Assembly: GCA_004214185.1 (NCBI GenBank)
Contig: SGZG01000007.1
Location: 1-48,201, forward strand
DNA length: 48,201 nucleotides
Source of the DNA: Flavobacteriales bacterium
GTDB lineage: Bacteria; Bacteroidota; Bacteroidia; Flavobacteriales; Flavobacteriaceae
Reading direction: 5' to 3'
Numbering within the stretch: the first letter of the stretch is position 1; every line of letters starts with the position of its first letter. The notes beneath the pieces are model-generated. The model was not told the origin of the DNA, did not search any database, and worked only from the letters and a program-made list of their open reading frames with translations. Below are positions 25,913-35,536 of this stretch, in pieces. The translations under genes and the position numbers were made by a program.

Positions 25913-26505
25913 AATTTTATTACTAAAACAGCCGTAGCATAACTAGCAAATGCAGTGTATGCAGCAGCTTTGTGATTATCTCTATTTTTGTCTTTATAAT
26001 AATTAGTAGCTAACATTGCAGAAAAATGAACAGTGGCTAACATCTTATGGGCCTTAATAGAATTAAATCCCTTAACCTTTTTATTAATTAGAGGAGGTGG
26101 TGAAAATAAAGACAAACCAGCACCAGTAAAATATCCAATATTTACTATTGTACCCATTGTTTTATGAGTTTGGTATAAATTATCTTGACCATTGTAAAGC
26201 TTTCCACCAATTATTCCTTGAGCAATCATAGAAGCTAAAGTTAAGTAACCAATTGCTTGATGTGCAGTCAACATGTTTTTTCTAAGCTTAAGCTCCTTTT
26301 GTCTATTCTCAAAATTTAATGGAGAAATTCCTGTTTTTCTCAAAAGACCCTTTTCTCCCCACAACAAACTTTGGGTAAAAATCATTCTTTCTGGAAGTAA
26401 TTCAATCTGCTTATTATCTTCTTCAATTAAACTAAAAAGGTCTTCTTTTTCTTGAGAAAAAGAAATAAAAGAAATCAATAAAAAACAAAGTAATTTTAAT
26501 TTCAT
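25909..26505 (-). CDS. Putative b-type heme membrane protein (cytochrome b561-like)
   Basis: A 198-residue protein with a signal peptide (about 1-17) and a soluble N-terminal region, then four likely transmembrane segments from residue 78 to the end. It carries histidines at the helix ends: His82 (LTAHQAIGY), His114 (YQTHKTMG), His153 (IKAHKMLA) and His160 (TVHFSAM), plus His178. Four helical histidines in this arrangement recall the cytochrome b561/DOMON-b561 fold, in which they bind two hemes; I did not match a known family. It is followed by YceI and preceded by the dehydrogenase subunit-3 gene with 4 bases between, so an electron-acceptor role is an inference. Confidence 0.55.
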   Translation of the reverse strand: MKLKLLCFLLISFISFSQEKEDLFSLIEEDNKQIELLPERMIFTQSLLWGEKGLLRKTGISPLNFENRQKELKLRKNMLTAHQAIGYLTLASMIAQGIIGGKLYNGQDNLYQTHKTMGTIVNIGYFTGAGLSLFSPPPLINKKVKGFNSIKAHKMLATVHFSAMLATNYYKDKNRDNHKAAAYTAFASYATAVLVIKF

Positions 26506-26509
26506 GATG

Positions 26510-27100
26510 TTAAATTGTCCAAGCTTTTCCTTTAGTTGTTTTTTGCAAATCTACACAACCTTTCTGTTCACCAGGAACAGGTCTATATACCAAAACATTT
26601 TTGCCAATATACTCATTTGTTTTGAATGCATTTATCAATAATTCTCTAAATGAATTTAAAAAAATATAAATATTAGAATCTTTAGTTTTCATAAAATTAT
26701 TTATCCAAATATCATGTTTGTTTTTATTTTCAATTAAGTAATATTTCAATAAATTATTTAAAGTACTTGCATTTGACTTTTTTAAATTATCTGAATACTC
26801 TGAACTAAAGAATGTAAATGTTTCCTTTAGGATCTGTTTTTGATTCTCATTCAGAACTTTATGTATGTATATATCAACAAACTTTAATAACTCTAATTCT
26901 TTTGCTCCCGGAATTTCTTCTGAACTAGGTAAAATAATATCGGATAGTTCAATTAATAAATTAATATCATTAGAATTAAAAAAATATGGGTTCCAATCAT
27001 AATCATTTTTACAAGATTGAAACAAAGTAATAGTTAATGGAGTCAATGTTAAAGTTCCAAATCCCAAACTTGCTTTTTTTAATAAATCTCTTCTATTCAT
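26510..27100 (-). CDS. Gluconate 2-dehydrogenase subunit 3-like protein
   Basis: A 196-residue protein starting with MNRRDLLKKASLGFGTLTLTPL, a Tat/lipoprotein-type signal with Cys30 as a possible lipobox cysteine (FQSC). The rest fits the gluconate-2-dehydrogenase subunit 3 family, with ELSDIILPSSEEIPGAKEL as the typical first motif and KGCVDLQKTTKGKAW at the C-terminus. In characterised flavin dehydrogenases this small subunit helps mature and export the FAD subunit through the Tat system. It directly follows the GMC gene (0 bases between), supporting a complex. Confidence 0.88.
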   Translation of the reverse strand: MNRRDLLKKASLGFGTLTLTPLTITLFQSCKNDYDWNPYFFNSNDINLLIELSDIILPSSEEIPGAKELELLKFVDIYIHKVLNENQKQILKETFTFFSSEYSDNLKKSNASTLNNLLKYYLIENKNKHDIWINNFMKTKDSNIYIFLNSFRELLINAFKTNEYIGKNVLVYRPVPGEQKGCVDLQKTTKGKAWTI

Positions 27101-28792
27101 CTAAATATTATTTTTTCTTAATTCATTAACAGCATAATCTACTGCTCTTGCAGTGATTGCCATATATGTCAAAGATGGATTGACATTCCCAGATGAAGTC
27201 ATGCATGAACCATCTGAAACAAAAATATTTTTTACACTATGCATTTGATTAAAAGAATTTAAAACAGAAGTTTTGGGATCCCTTCCCATTCTTGCTGTAC
27301 CCATCTCATGTATACCCAAACCTAAAGCATAAGAACTTTCATATGGCTTAATATCTTTAAAACCTGCTTTATCAAGCATTTCCATTGCCTGTAATTGCAT
27401 GTCTTTTCTCATTGAAAGTTCGTTTTCTCTAAGCTTAGCGTCAAAAGTAACAGTTGGAAGCCCCCAATTATCAGTTTTATCGTAATCCAAATACATTTTA
27501 TTTTCATGGTAAGGAAGTACTTCTCCAAATCCGTTTAGACCCATAACCCATTTTCCAGGTTTTACAATTGCTTGTTTTAGTTCTTCACCATACGATGCCT
27601 CTTTTACATATTCTTTCCAGTCTGTTCTACTTGCACCACCTTGATAACCATACCCCCTTAAGAAATCTTTGCTTTTTGTATTGCCTCCAATATTTTGAAA
27701 TCTTGGAATATAAATTCCATTTGGTCTTCTTCCGGTGTAATATTTATCTTCAAAACCATCATATGTACCATCTGCACCTATTTGAAAATGATGATCCATT
27801 AAATTATGTCCAAGCTCACCAGAATCATTTCCTAAACCGTTTGGAAACCTACTCGACTTTGATTGCATAAGGATCGATGTGGTTGGCACTGTAGATGCAC
27901 ACATAAAAATAATTTTAGACTTGAATTCATAGGTTAATTTAGATTCTGAATCAATAATTTTAACTCCTCTAGCTTTTTTCTTTGTCTCATCATAAATAAT
28001 TTCATAAACAATAGAATTTGGCCTTATAGTCATATTCCCTGTAGCTTCTGCAGCTGGAAGTGTTGAAGAATTACTACTAAAATAGGCACCAAAAGGACAC
28101 CCTCTTCTACATCTGTTTCTAAACTGACAAGACAACCTTCCAAGTCCTGGTTTAGTTCCTTCTGTAATATGGGCAACTCTTCCAATTGTCATATGTCTAC
28201 TATCATATTTTTCTGAAATGGATTTTTGGAGAACTTTTTCAACACAGTTCAGCTCCATTGGCTTTAAAAGTTGTTGATTTGGAAATTGATTTAAATTGAG
28301 ATTTTCACCACTTACTCCAATATAATTTTCTACATAATCATACCAAGGTGCTAAATCTTTATATCTAATTGGCCAATCAACTCCATAACCATCCTCTTTA
28401 TTAGCTACAAAATCAAATGGAGTCAATCTGTAACTTTGTCTAGCCCAAAGCAGTGATCTACCACCAACATGATATCCTCTTATCCAATCAAATCTTTTAT
28501 CCTCATTATATGGATGTTCAATATCATTAACAAAAAAATGTTTAGTTGACTCAGTATTTACATATCCTGTTCTACTTTGTTTAGGCTGATTTTTTTTGAT
28601 TTCCTGAGTTATTACATCTCCAGCTGGAAACTCCCAGTCTTCCATATTAGCAGTTGGATAATCTTGATTGTGTTTAATCATTCTTCCTCTTTCTAGAACA
28701 AGGGTCTTCAAGCCTTTTTCACACAGTTCTTTTGCAGCCCATCCACCACTTACACCTGTCCCAATGACTATTGCATCATAATTCATTTCCAT
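27101..28792 (-). CDS. GMC-family FAD-dependent dehydrogenase with Cys cluster
   Basis: A 563-residue flavoprotein. FAD binding is shown by IGTGVSGGWAAKELCEKG near residue 10, YHVGGRSLLWARQSYR (the GMC PS00623-like segment), GELGHNLMDHH, and near the C-terminus GIHEMGTARMG (catalytic His) and GNVNPSLTYMAI (catalytic Asn). It contains Cys222, Cys228 and Cys232 in a C-x5-C-x3-C pattern (CQFRNRCRRGCPFGA), as in gluconate/glucose dehydrogenases where it binds a [3Fe-4S] cluster passing electrons from FAD. It therefore looks like a membrane dehydrogenase, not an oxygen-using oxidase. The substrate, probably a sugar or alcohol, is unknown. Confidence 0.9.
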   Translation of the reverse strand: MEMNYDAIVIGTGVSGGWAAKELCEKGLKTLVLERGRMIKHNQDYPTANMEDWEFPAGDVITQEIKKNQPKQSRTGYVNTESTKHFFVNDIEHPYNEDKRFDWIRGYHVGGRSLLWARQSYRLTPFDFVANKEDGYGVDWPIRYKDLAPWYDYVENYIGVSGENLNLNQFPNQQLLKPMELNCVEKVLQKSISEKYDSRHMTIGRVAHITEGTKPGLGRLSCQFRNRCRRGCPFGAYFSSNSSTLPAAEATGNMTIRPNSIVYEIIYDETKKKARGVKIIDSESKLTYEFKSKIIFMCASTVPTTSILMQSKSSRFPNGLGNDSGELGHNLMDHHFQIGADGTYDGFEDKYYTGRRPNGIYIPRFQNIGGNTKSKDFLRGYGYQGGASRTDWKEYVKEASYGEELKQAIVKPGKWVMGLNGFGEVLPYHENKMYLDYDKTDNWGLPTVTFDAKLRENELSMRKDMQLQAMEMLDKAGFKDIKPYESSYALGLGIHEMGTARMGRDPKTSVLNSFNQMHSVKNIFVSDGSCMTSSGNVNPSLTYMAITARAVDYAVNELRKNNI

Positions 28793-28797
28793 AAAAG

Positions 28798-30675
28798 TTA
28801 TTGTTTTACTATTGGTAAAGTTATACTAGAGGGGTATTTTTTAGAATGATGAATAACGTTATTTGCTATAACACTTTCTGACTCATTATAATTTTCACCT
28901 CCGGTGTTTAAATTTCTTGCAAATCTTGGAAAATTACTACTAGAAATCTCTATTCTAATACTGTGACCTTTTTTAAAATAATTACTTGTAGACATTTTTG
29001 ATAAATCTACTCTGTAAACATTTCCCTTTTCCATAAAAACTTCTTTATCAAAACCTTCTCTGTACCTTACTCTCTGTATGGTCTCATCAATGTTATATGC
29101 TGTTCCATCTGGATACACATCTATTAATTTAATAGTAATATCTGTATCCTTTACATCAGAAGAAATATAAATTGTGGATTCAATGAATCCTGTAACCTCA
29201 AATCCATTTTTAAGAGGATCAGAAGTGTATACTAAAACATCATCTCTTGATTCAATTTCTCTTTGATCAAATGCACCTCCTTTAACAGCATTTCCAATGC
29301 AACAAACTCCTCCTCCATATGATGTAACTGGGTCAAGAGGATTATAAATAAAAGAATCAGGTTTATCATTAATTTTTCTTTTTAGTGTAGTCAATTTTCC
29401 GTCTCCATTTAAAGTATTTGCATTTCCATTACTACTGAGATAAAAATCAACCATTTCAATATTTTTTGGAGGCCACTGATCAGAAGACTGCCATTTATTA
29501 GAACCCATTGTGTAGTATTGGATTCTCGGAGTATTTTCTTTAAAGTTATTTTGCTTATCCTTTAACATTAAATCAAACCAATCGTAAATCTGCTCATCAT
29601 AATTTAGTGTAGCATCACCCATATTTCTTTCACCAACAACAGTATTTTCAGTTGCTCTTGTAAAACCACAATGAAGGGTTGGAGCTATAACTAAATATTG
29701 ATTATCTTTTACATAATCGTCTTTGGCATTGTTCCTAACATGGTTGAATAAAGCAATATTTGGTGAAGTGGCAACATCATACCAAGAAACGAACCAAAAA
29801 CTTGGTACGCCAAAATCCATATTGTCGTGATACAAACCACCCTCGAACCATTTTTTATCATTTGGTTTTCTAGATATCATTTTATCAAAAATCTCTTTTT
29901 TACCTCCAACATTTTTCAATAAATCACTAAGTGGTAAGTGATTTAACTTATCTGACCAATCTACTGGAGGATTTTCTGGCGCAAGATCATAAAATCTAGA
30001 TATTCTAATTAGATCTTCTTGAGTTGCGCCTTTTGGAATTCTAGGTTTAAATTCATCTTGTTCAACACCGTACAACCATGTAGCGAATAAGAGTTGTTCG
30101 ACACCTCCCCTATACCAATTACCTTGTTCATGAAAATCATCAACTCTTCCAACTCCTGCCCCATAGCCTTGAGGAACCATAGCCGCATGAGAAGGGTGAT
30201 CTAAAGCTGCGACAGCCATTTGCCATTCTGCAGTTGAGGAACAACCTAAAGTTCCAATTTTACCATTTGACCATGATTGTTTACTCATCCATGAAAAAGC
30301 ATCAAATCCATCAGTTAGTGGAACTCCCAATATGTCCCAATTACCTTCGCTATAGTATCTTCCTCTTTCATTTTGAACAACATACGCATAGCCTCTTTTT
30401 AAAGCCTCATAGGCTCTTTGATGAGTTCTATTTCTTTGTTTGCCATCTCCCCATGAATTAAAATTATAGGGGGTTCTTGAAAAAATTATTGGTACTTTTT
30501 TCCCGGTTTTAGGTATATAAATATCCGTTGCTAATCTAGTTCCATCCCTCATCGGCATCATAACCTTCTGATCTAAAGTTGCAATTTCATTTATCTTTGA
30601 TAAAATATCGTCTTGAGAATTTGATGCTACAGGAATTAGTGTTAATAAAATGAAAATTTTACAGAAATACTTCAT
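28798..30675 (-). CDS. CocE/NonD family hydrolase (X-Pro dipeptidyl-peptidase-like)
   Basis: A 625-residue secreted alpha/beta hydrolase with a signal peptide (about 1-20). N-terminal segments include [41 protein letters not shown] and [26 protein letters not shown], where the Ser after GC is the expected nucleophile (CocE consensus GxSYxG replaced by GCSS). The C-terminal jelly-roll domain contains [13 protein letters not shown] and [15 protein letters not shown], typical of CocE/PepX. Family members cut esters or N-terminal Pro peptides. It follows 5 bases upstream of the GMC gene, so it may belong to the same transcript. Confidence 0.92.
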   Translation of the reverse strand: MKYFCKIFILLTLIPVASNSQDDILSKINEIATLDQKVMMPMRDGTRLATDIYIPKTGKKVPIIFSRTPYNFNSWGDGKQRNRTHQRAYEALKRGYAYVVQNERGRYYSEGNWDILGVPLTDGFDAFSWMSKQSWSNGKIGTLGCSSTAEWQMAVAALDHPSHAAMVPQGYGAGVGRVDDFHEQGNWYRGGVEQLLFATWLYGVEQDEFKPRIPKGATQEDLIRISRFYDLAPENPPVDWSDKLNHLPLSDLLKNVGGKKEIFDKMISRKPNDKKWFEGGLYHDNMDFGVPSFWFVSWYDVATSPNIALFNHVRNNAKDDYVKDNQYLVIAPTLHCGFTRATENTVVGERNMGDATLNYDEQIYDWFDLMLKDKQNNFKENTPRIQYYTMGSNKWQSSDQWPPKNIEMVDFYLSSNGNANTLNGDGKLTTLKRKINDKPDSFIYNPLDPVTSYGGGVCCIGNAVKGGAFDQREIESRDDVLVYTSDPLKNGFEVTGFIESTIYISSDVKDTDITIKLIDVYPDGTAYNIDETIQRVRYREGFDKEVFMEKGNVYRVDLSKMSTSNYFKKGHSIRIEISSSNFPRFARNLNTGGENYNESESVIANNVIHHSKKYPSSITLPIVKQ

Positions 30676-30705
30676 ATCTTAAATTAAATAAGTAAATAGT
30701 TTTAA

Positions 30706-31053
30706 ATGAAAGCCATAGTTCCAGAAATATTCGAATTTTTTTCAGCCATTTCTTTTATTATTTATGGAATACTATCATTTAGATCTAATATAATGAAATC
30801 TGAGTTTAAAAGATGGGGAATATCAAAATTTAGATTTATTGTTGGATGCGCTCAATTAACTGGAGGATTTGGTCTATTAATTGGTTACTATTTTCAAATA
30901 ATGACACTTATATCCTCGTTTGGACTAGCTCTTTTAATGTTACTAGGTTTTATTTTAAGATTAACTGTAAAAGATGGGTTAATTAAATCAATACCTGCAT
31001 TTTTTTACTTGTTAGTCAACTCATATATCTTTTTAATTAATTTGAATCATTGA
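30706..31053 (+). CDS. DoxX-like membrane protein
   Basis: A 115-residue four-helix membrane protein of the DoxX_2 type. Helices lie at about 8-25, 45-65, 68-88 and 96-112, and the segment KFRFIVGCAQLTGGFGLLIGYY is the typical motif of helix 2. It is divergent from the CocE-type gene. Its stop codon overlaps the TTG start of the following gene by 4 bases, so the two are translationally coupled. Confidence 0.78.
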   Translation: MKAIVPEIFEFFSAISFIIYGILSFRSNIMKSEFKRWGISKFRFIVGCAQLTGGFGLLIGYYFQIMTLISSFGLALLMLLGFILRLTVKDGLIKSIPAFFYLLVNSYIFLINLNH

Positions 31054-32435
31054 AGAAAAAAATTGTTATTGCTGGAGCAACTGGATTTATTGGAAAATGG
31101 TTTATTAAAAAATACCATAAGGACTATAAAATAACAGCTCTTAGTAGAAACAAAATAAAGTATCCGTCAAATGAAATTGTAGAATGGAAACAAGTTGACC
31201 TATATTCAATTTCAAGTACAACTAGTGCGTTAAAAGATGCTGATGTTGCAATTTATTTAGTTCATTCAATGATGCCTTCCACAAGGTTAAATCAGGGTGA
31301 TTTTGAAGATACTGATATTTTACTTGCAGACAATTTTTCTAGAGCAGCCCAAGATTGTGGATTAAAACAAATTATTTATGTTGGTGGAATTCTGCCAAAA
31401 GATGATCAAAGTATTTCAAAGCATTTAAAATCTAGATATGAAGTTGAAAAAACTTTAGGATCAAGAAAAACACCCCTTACTTCAATAAGAGCTGGAATAA
31501 TCATTGGACCCAAGGGTTCTTCATTTAATATTGTTCAAAAACTTGTTGAAAAACTTCCTGTAATGGCATGTCCAGAATGGACAAAATCATTGAATCAACC
31601 AATAGATATACTAAATGCTCTTGAAATTATTAAATGGTCAATTGGAAACAAAAGAACATATAATAAGCCTTTAGAAATCGGAGGGAAACAAACCATAACT
31701 TACATGGATCTCTTGAAAATTACTGCAAAAAAAATGAAAAAAAGAAGACTTATTTTTTCATTATCATTTATTACTATTGGATTATCAAAATTATGGGTTA
31801 GTGTCATTACAGGAACTAGTAAGTTTTTAGTTTCCCCTTTAGTTGAAAGTTTAAAGCACAAAATGACACTAAATCCGGAAAATAGTGTTGACCTTGCAAT
31901 AGATTACATAAGTGTTGAGGATAGTGTAGAAAAAGCACTTAATCCCAAGGAAACAGTACCTAAAAACCCTGAGTTTTTTCCAAAAAAAAGAAAAGAGAAT
32001 ACTGTTAGAAGCGTTCAAAGGATTGCAAATCCTAGTAATAGGACTACAGATTTTATTTCCAGAATATATCCAATTTGGTTAACAAAAAGATTTGCTGATT
32101 TAATTAAAGCAAATTTTGATGGTAAATTTTTAAAGTTCAGTTTTTTTTCACTTTTATTACTAGAACTTAAAGTAATAAAATCAAGAAGTGACGATAAAAG
32201 GAAATTATTTTACATAACTGGTGGTTGGCTGGTGAAAAGAAAATCTTTAGGATGGCTTGAATTTAGGTCTGTTTTAAATAACGAATTCATGATAGCTGGA
32301 ATACATGAATTTGTACCCAGTCTTCCATGGTATATTTATAAATATACTCAAGCAAAATTACATTTAGTGGTTATGAAAAGATTTGAAAAATTTTTGTCCA
32401 GTGTACCTAAAAAATATTCAAAAAAAGCTAAGTAA
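31050..32435 (+). CDS. NAD(P)-binding protein with C-terminal DUF2867 domain
   Basis: A 461-residue protein. Residues 1-about 260 form an atypical SDR Rossmann fold (VIAGATGFIGKWFI; YLVHSMM; QIIYVGGILP; SIRAGIIIGPKGSSF), and residues about 310-455 match DUF2867 (PSNRTTDFISRIYP; YITGGWLVKRKSLGWLEFRSV; AGIHEFVPSLPWYIYKYTQAKLHLVVM). Proteins of this architecture are widespread in Bacteroidota and lack a firm function. The start is TTG and overlaps the DoxX-like stop. The 3' end overlaps the convergent gene by 8 bases. Confidence 0.88.
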   Translation: MKKKIVIAGATGFIGKWFIKKYHKDYKITALSRNKIKYPSNEIVEWKQVDLYSISSTTSALKDADVAIYLVHSMMPSTRLNQGDFEDTDILLADNFSRAAQDCGLKQIIYVGGILPKDDQSISKHLKSRYEVEKTLGSRKTPLTSIRAGIIIGPKGSSFNIVQKLVEKLPVMACPEWTKSLNQPIDILNALEIIKWSIGNKRTYNKPLEIGGKQTITYMDLLKITAKKMKKRRLIFSLSFITIGLSKLWVSVITGTSKFLVSPLVESLKHKMTLNPENSVDLAIDYISVEDSVEKALNPKETVPKNPEFFPKKRKENTVRSVQRIANPSNRTTDFISRIYPIWLTKRFADLIKANFDGKFLKFSFFSLLLLELKVIKSRSDDKRKLFYITGGWLVKRKSLGWLEFRSVLNNEFMIAGIHEFVPSLPWYIYKYTQAKLHLVVMKRFEKFLSSVPKKYSKKAK

Positions 32436-33699
32436 TCTTATTTCCAAACCTTATTAAAACATGATTTTTATAAAAAATTATAATTGTTGAAATAATAATT
32501 GATAGTATAAAATAAAGTATCATCAATGTAAATTCTGAATTATAATTTGTTAACAAATATTGATCGTTAATATAGTATAACACCAATATTGACATAAATG
32601 ATCGAATCATTTCAAAATAAGGAGCCCATTTATACAAATCTAACAGAGATGTAAATCCAAACACAGCAATAAAAATTATAATACCAAATAAAAGTTTAAA
32701 ATCATCCTCTACTATAGAAAAATTACTTAGAAAAAAATAAACTAAAAAGTTTATTGAAACAAAGTGAAAAACAGCTACGAATTTTAGAAAAAATGAGTAA
32801 TTAGGACCGTATTTAGATCTAGTATGGGGATCTTTAATTATATTTCTTGGAAATTTATCAATCACATCTGTTGGCCTCCATCCTGTAGGCATAAACCATA
32901 TTCTAAATTTATCTTTAAGACTAGAGGTATTGTATGCATCTTGAATAACATTAAAAGCATGTTGAAAATTAATAAGTAAAGGATTCCAAGTGTTTACTGG
33001 CTTTAAGACACCATAAACTGGTGGTTCATCATCTAATTCTTCTTGAAAAGTTCCAAAAACTCTATCCCAAATACAAAAAATTGCAGAAAGGTTTTTATCA
33101 ATGTAAATAGGATTTATAGCATGATGAACACGATGTTGAGATGGAGTAACTATTATGTATTCCAAAAACCCAAGTTTTCCTATGTGTTGAGTATGATACC
33201 AAAACTGAGCAAATAAATGTAAAGGAGCCAAAAGAGCAATTATTTCAGGGGGGACTCCAAAAAAAGCAGCTGGAATCAAAAATAAAGCTCCAAAACCAAT
33301 CCAAGCAGATATACTTTGTCTCAAGGCACATGCTAAATTAAATTCTTCACTACTATGGTGAATTATATGTCGATTCCAAAAAATATTTACTTTATGATTC
33401 AATCGATGGTTCCAATAGCTAGCAAAGTCTATACAAACAAAAGCAACAAAATACAAAAGTATACTAGACTCTAAATCAAAAAAAGCAATTGAATCAAGTA
33501 TGTAAGGATAAGAAAGTATAACCACTACAAGTCCTAAAGAATCTTTTAAAATATTTGTTATTCCAGAACTTAAACTTGAGAGCGTATCCATAAAAGTATA
33601 AGTTTGTTTGTTGGTGAAGTGACCGTAGAGAATTTCAAAAGTCATCATTACCATAAAGCCTGGTATTACCCAAAGTAAAATTGAAACGTAAGTATCCAT
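32428..33699 (-). CDS. Sterol desaturase / fatty acid hydroxylase family membrane protein
   Basis: A non-heme di-iron membrane oxygenase-type protein. The three His boxes are present: HRLNH (HX3H), HIIHHSS (HX2HH) and HRVHH (HX2HH). Helices surround them, and a further hydrophobic C-terminal block is present. The start is chosen at 33699 (MDTYVSILLWV), giving 423 residues; an open frame extends upstream into the tRNA-Arg gene but that part has no family resemblance. The substrate could be a sterol-like, carotenoid or lipid chain; it is not predictable. It stands alone, with the adjacent genes convergent or separated by the tRNA. Confidence 0.9.
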   Translation of the reverse strand: MDTYVSILLWVIPGFMVMMTFEILYGHFTNKQTYTFMDTLSSLSSGITNILKDSLGLVVVILSYPYILDSIAFFDLESSILLYFVAFVCIDFASYWNHRLNHKVNIFWNRHIIHHSSEEFNLACALRQSISAWIGFGALFLIPAAFFGVPPEIIALLAPLHLFAQFWYHTQHIGKLGFLEYIIVTPSQHRVHHAINPIYIDKNLSAIFCIWDRVFGTFQEELDDEPPVYGVLKPVNTWNPLLINFQHAFNVIQDAYNTSSLKDKFRIWFMPTGWRPTDVIDKFPRNIIKDPHTRSKYGPNYSFFLKFVAVFHFVSINFLVYFFLSNFSIVEDDFKLLFGIIIFIAVFGFTSLLDLYKWAPYFEMIRSFMSILVLYYINDQYLLTNYNSEFTLMILYFILSIIISTIIIFYKNHVLIRFGNKIT

Positions 33700-33752
33700 A
33701 ATCTTTAAATAAATAAAAACAATTGATATCTTTAAATTTAAACATATTTTTT

Positions 33753-33760
33753 TAAATTTG
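33753..33760 (+). promoter_or_regulatory. -7 promoter element of tRNA-Arg
   Basis: TAAATTTG, exact match to TAnnTTTG, 13 bases before the tRNA. No clear TTG is seen at the -33 position. Confidence 0.5.
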
Positions 33761-33773
33761 CACTCGTTGAAAA

Positions 33774-33847
33774 GGTCGCGTAGCTCAGCTGGATAGAGCA
33801 TCTGCCTTCTAAGCAGACGGTCAGAGGTTCGAATCCTCTCGCGATCA
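33774..33847 (+). tRNA. tRNA-Arg (anticodon TCT)
   Basis: Acceptor stem GGTCGCG pairs with CGCGATC (one G-T pair), discriminator A, D-loop AGCTCAGCTGGATAGAGC, anticodon TCT at 33808-33810 in the loop CTTCTAA, and T-loop GGTTCGAATCC. It reads AGA/AGG. The 3' CCA is not encoded. Confidence 0.97.
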
Positions 33848-33850
33848 CTT

Positions 33851-33882
33851 AAAACCTCACTTATTCAAGTGAGGTTTTTTTT
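33851..33882 (+). terminator. Rho-independent terminator after tRNA-Arg
   Basis: AAAACCTCACTT pairs with AAGTGAGGTTTT around a four-base loop, followed by T residues. A strong hairpin 4 bases after the tRNA. Confidence 0.9.
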
Positions 33883-33893
33883 ATATTTGATTC

Positions 33894-34346
33894 ATGAATT
33901 TGAATTCAATATTAGTACAAAATTCTCTAGATAAACTAAGTAATAATAGCAATCCAAAATGGGGTTTGATGAGTTCTTCACAAATGCTCTATCATTGCAA
34001 CACCTTTATTGATGTTTCTTTAGGTGTGAAAAGTATCAATTTTTTTATTAAAGTTTTTAGCAGACTATTTTTTAGATATTTTTTCTTAAGATATCTAAAA
34101 TCAATTGATTTTGATATCAATAAATTTTCTAAAAATTCATCAACACTACCTATCTTTAAATCATTTCCAGAATCTATTGATTTCGATGAAGAAAAGGATA
34201 AACTTATTCGAAATATTAAAAAAATTAAAGGTATCAGCTCCGATAAAATAAATCATCAAATGTATGGTACTATTCCCACATCAACATTAGAAAGATTAGT
34301 TTCGTTTCATACATTCTATCACCTAAATCAGTTCGATTTAATATAA
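33894..34346 (+). CDS. DUF1569 (DinB-like four-helix) protein
   Basis: A 150-residue cytoplasmic protein. The segments NPKWGLMSSSQMLYHCNTFIDVSLG at the start and LVSFHTFYHLNQFDLI at the end match the DUF1569 family of DinB-like helix bundles. Conserved His residues of the metal-binding triad (MLYHC, FHTFYH) are present. Function is unproven in the family; DinB-type proteins often act as thiol transferases or metal-dependent hydrolases. It follows the tRNA-Arg terminator. Confidence 0.75.
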   Translation: MNLNSILVQNSLDKLSNNSNPKWGLMSSSQMLYHCNTFIDVSLGVKSINFFIKVFSRLFFRYFFLRYLKSIDFDINKFSKNSSTLPIFKSFPESIDFDEEKDKLIRNIKKIKGISSDKINHQMYGTIPTSTLERLVSFHTFYHLNQFDLI

Positions 34347-34392
34347 AAAGTTAAAGTAAATATTATATTGTTGAAGAGCTTGGCTTTCTTAA

Positions 34393-35481
34393 TCATTGAT
34401 TCATAAACTTAGAAATTAGTTTATGAAAATGATGAACACCTTGTTCTCTTGTTGTTGAAAATCTTCCAGCTTTATAAAATGCTGATCTTAATCCATTGTG
34501 AACGTTCTCCACAACAAATTCATCCTCCTCCTCAACTTTTTGTAGTTGATTTCCTGCTCCCCTATTTAATTTAGACTCATCATGTACAAAAGACCTGAAA
34601 GAAACTTTTGTTAAAGAGTCTGAAATTGGTTTTACAATATTTAAAGATAAACCCCATGGGTAAAAATTAAACATCATGTTAGGAAAGACCCAGTAATAGT
34701 ATGCCGCTACATTTTTTCCATAATCAGGATGATTTTCAGGAAAACTAAAAACATCTTTATCATTTTCACTGTAACCAATTTGTAAATTACAATAATCGTA
34801 AATCACAGTTTTGTAACTGTTGTAATCTAATACTTCATTTAAATCTTTGTGTACAAATGGAATATGGAAGCCTTCTAAATAATTGTCACAATACAAAGCC
34901 CAGTGTGCATTAACTGTAAAGTCTTTAGAAAGAGATTTATCAGGCACAAATTGTTCAATAGGTAAAAAACCGACTCTTTTATTCATTGTATCAATTACTG
35001 ATTGAAAATCGAAAGAAGGATTTAAACCTGCAAAAATTAATTTTCCCCATCTTAATAAAGGAAATCTATGTAAATGATCACATGGTCTGGGAAAATTTTT
35101 AGTTTGATCAAACTCTGGCATATATTCAAATTCACCCTTATTGTTAAACCTTCTACCATGGTACATACAGACAAGTTTTTTAGATTTTCCAGGTTTAAAT
35201 ACCAAAATATTTCCCCTGTGAGTACAAACATTAGTCAAACAATGAATTTTATTATCATCATCTTTAGTCAGAACAATGGGTTCATTTAAATAATTCTCTA
35301 AAATAGTTAGAGGAAAAACTGAATTTTTATCTTTTATTAAATCATCATCTCCAATATATTGCCATGATTTCAAAAAAATTTTTGATTTTAAATCTTCAAA
35401 TATTTCTAAATTTTTATAAAAAAATGAAGGTAAAGTTTCAGCTTTTGAAATATCCGAATCAATTTTAAATTTATTTTTCAT
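34393..35481 (-). CDS. Rieske non-heme iron oxygenase, alpha subunit type
   Basis: A 362-residue oxygenase component. The Rieske [2Fe-2S] site is C86-T-H88 and C105-MY-H108 (CTHRG...CMYHGRRF). The mononuclear iron site is in NYLEGFHIPFVH, with His206 and His211; a third carboxylate ligand lies further on. This architecture fits Bacteroidota proteins annotated as aromatic ring-hydroxylating dioxygenase alpha or choline monooxygenase-like; the substrate is unknown. The start is placed at 35481 (MKNKFKIDSD); an open frame reaches 35529 but adds a sequence without family fit. It is divergent from an ALDH7-type gene, possibly for further oxidation of the product. Confidence 0.9.
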   Translation of the reverse strand: MKNKFKIDSDISKAETLPSFFYKNLEIFEDLKSKIFLKSWQYIGDDDLIKDKNSVFPLTILENYLNEPIVLTKDDDNKIHCLTNVCTHRGNILVFKPGKSKKLVCMYHGRRFNNKGEFEYMPEFDQTKNFPRPCDHLHRFPLLRWGKLIFAGLNPSFDFQSVIDTMNKRVGFLPIEQFVPDKSLSKDFTVNAHWALYCDNYLEGFHIPFVHKDLNEVLDYNSYKTVIYDYCNLQIGYSENDKDVFSFPENHPDYGKNVAAYYYWVFPNMMFNFYPWGLSLNIVKPISDSLTKVSFRSFVHDESKLNRGAGNQLQKVEEEDEFVVENVHNGLRSAFYKAGRFSTTREQGVHHFHKLISKFMNQ

Positions 35482-35536
35482 TTTCAGTTTTTCATCAATA
35501 CAAGTTAATTTAAAAAACAAACAATTCAAATTTGAT

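Noticed and set aside
33700-33801. N-terminal extension of the sterol desaturase frame to 33801
   Set aside because: It overlaps the tRNA-Arg gene and gives a non-hydrophobic leader unlike the family; the ATG at 33699 yields a typical N-terminus.
35482-35529. N-terminal extension of the Rieske oxygenase to 35529
   Set aside because: The extra 16 residues do not resemble the family; the ATG at 35481 gives a typical start and a larger divergent intergenic space.
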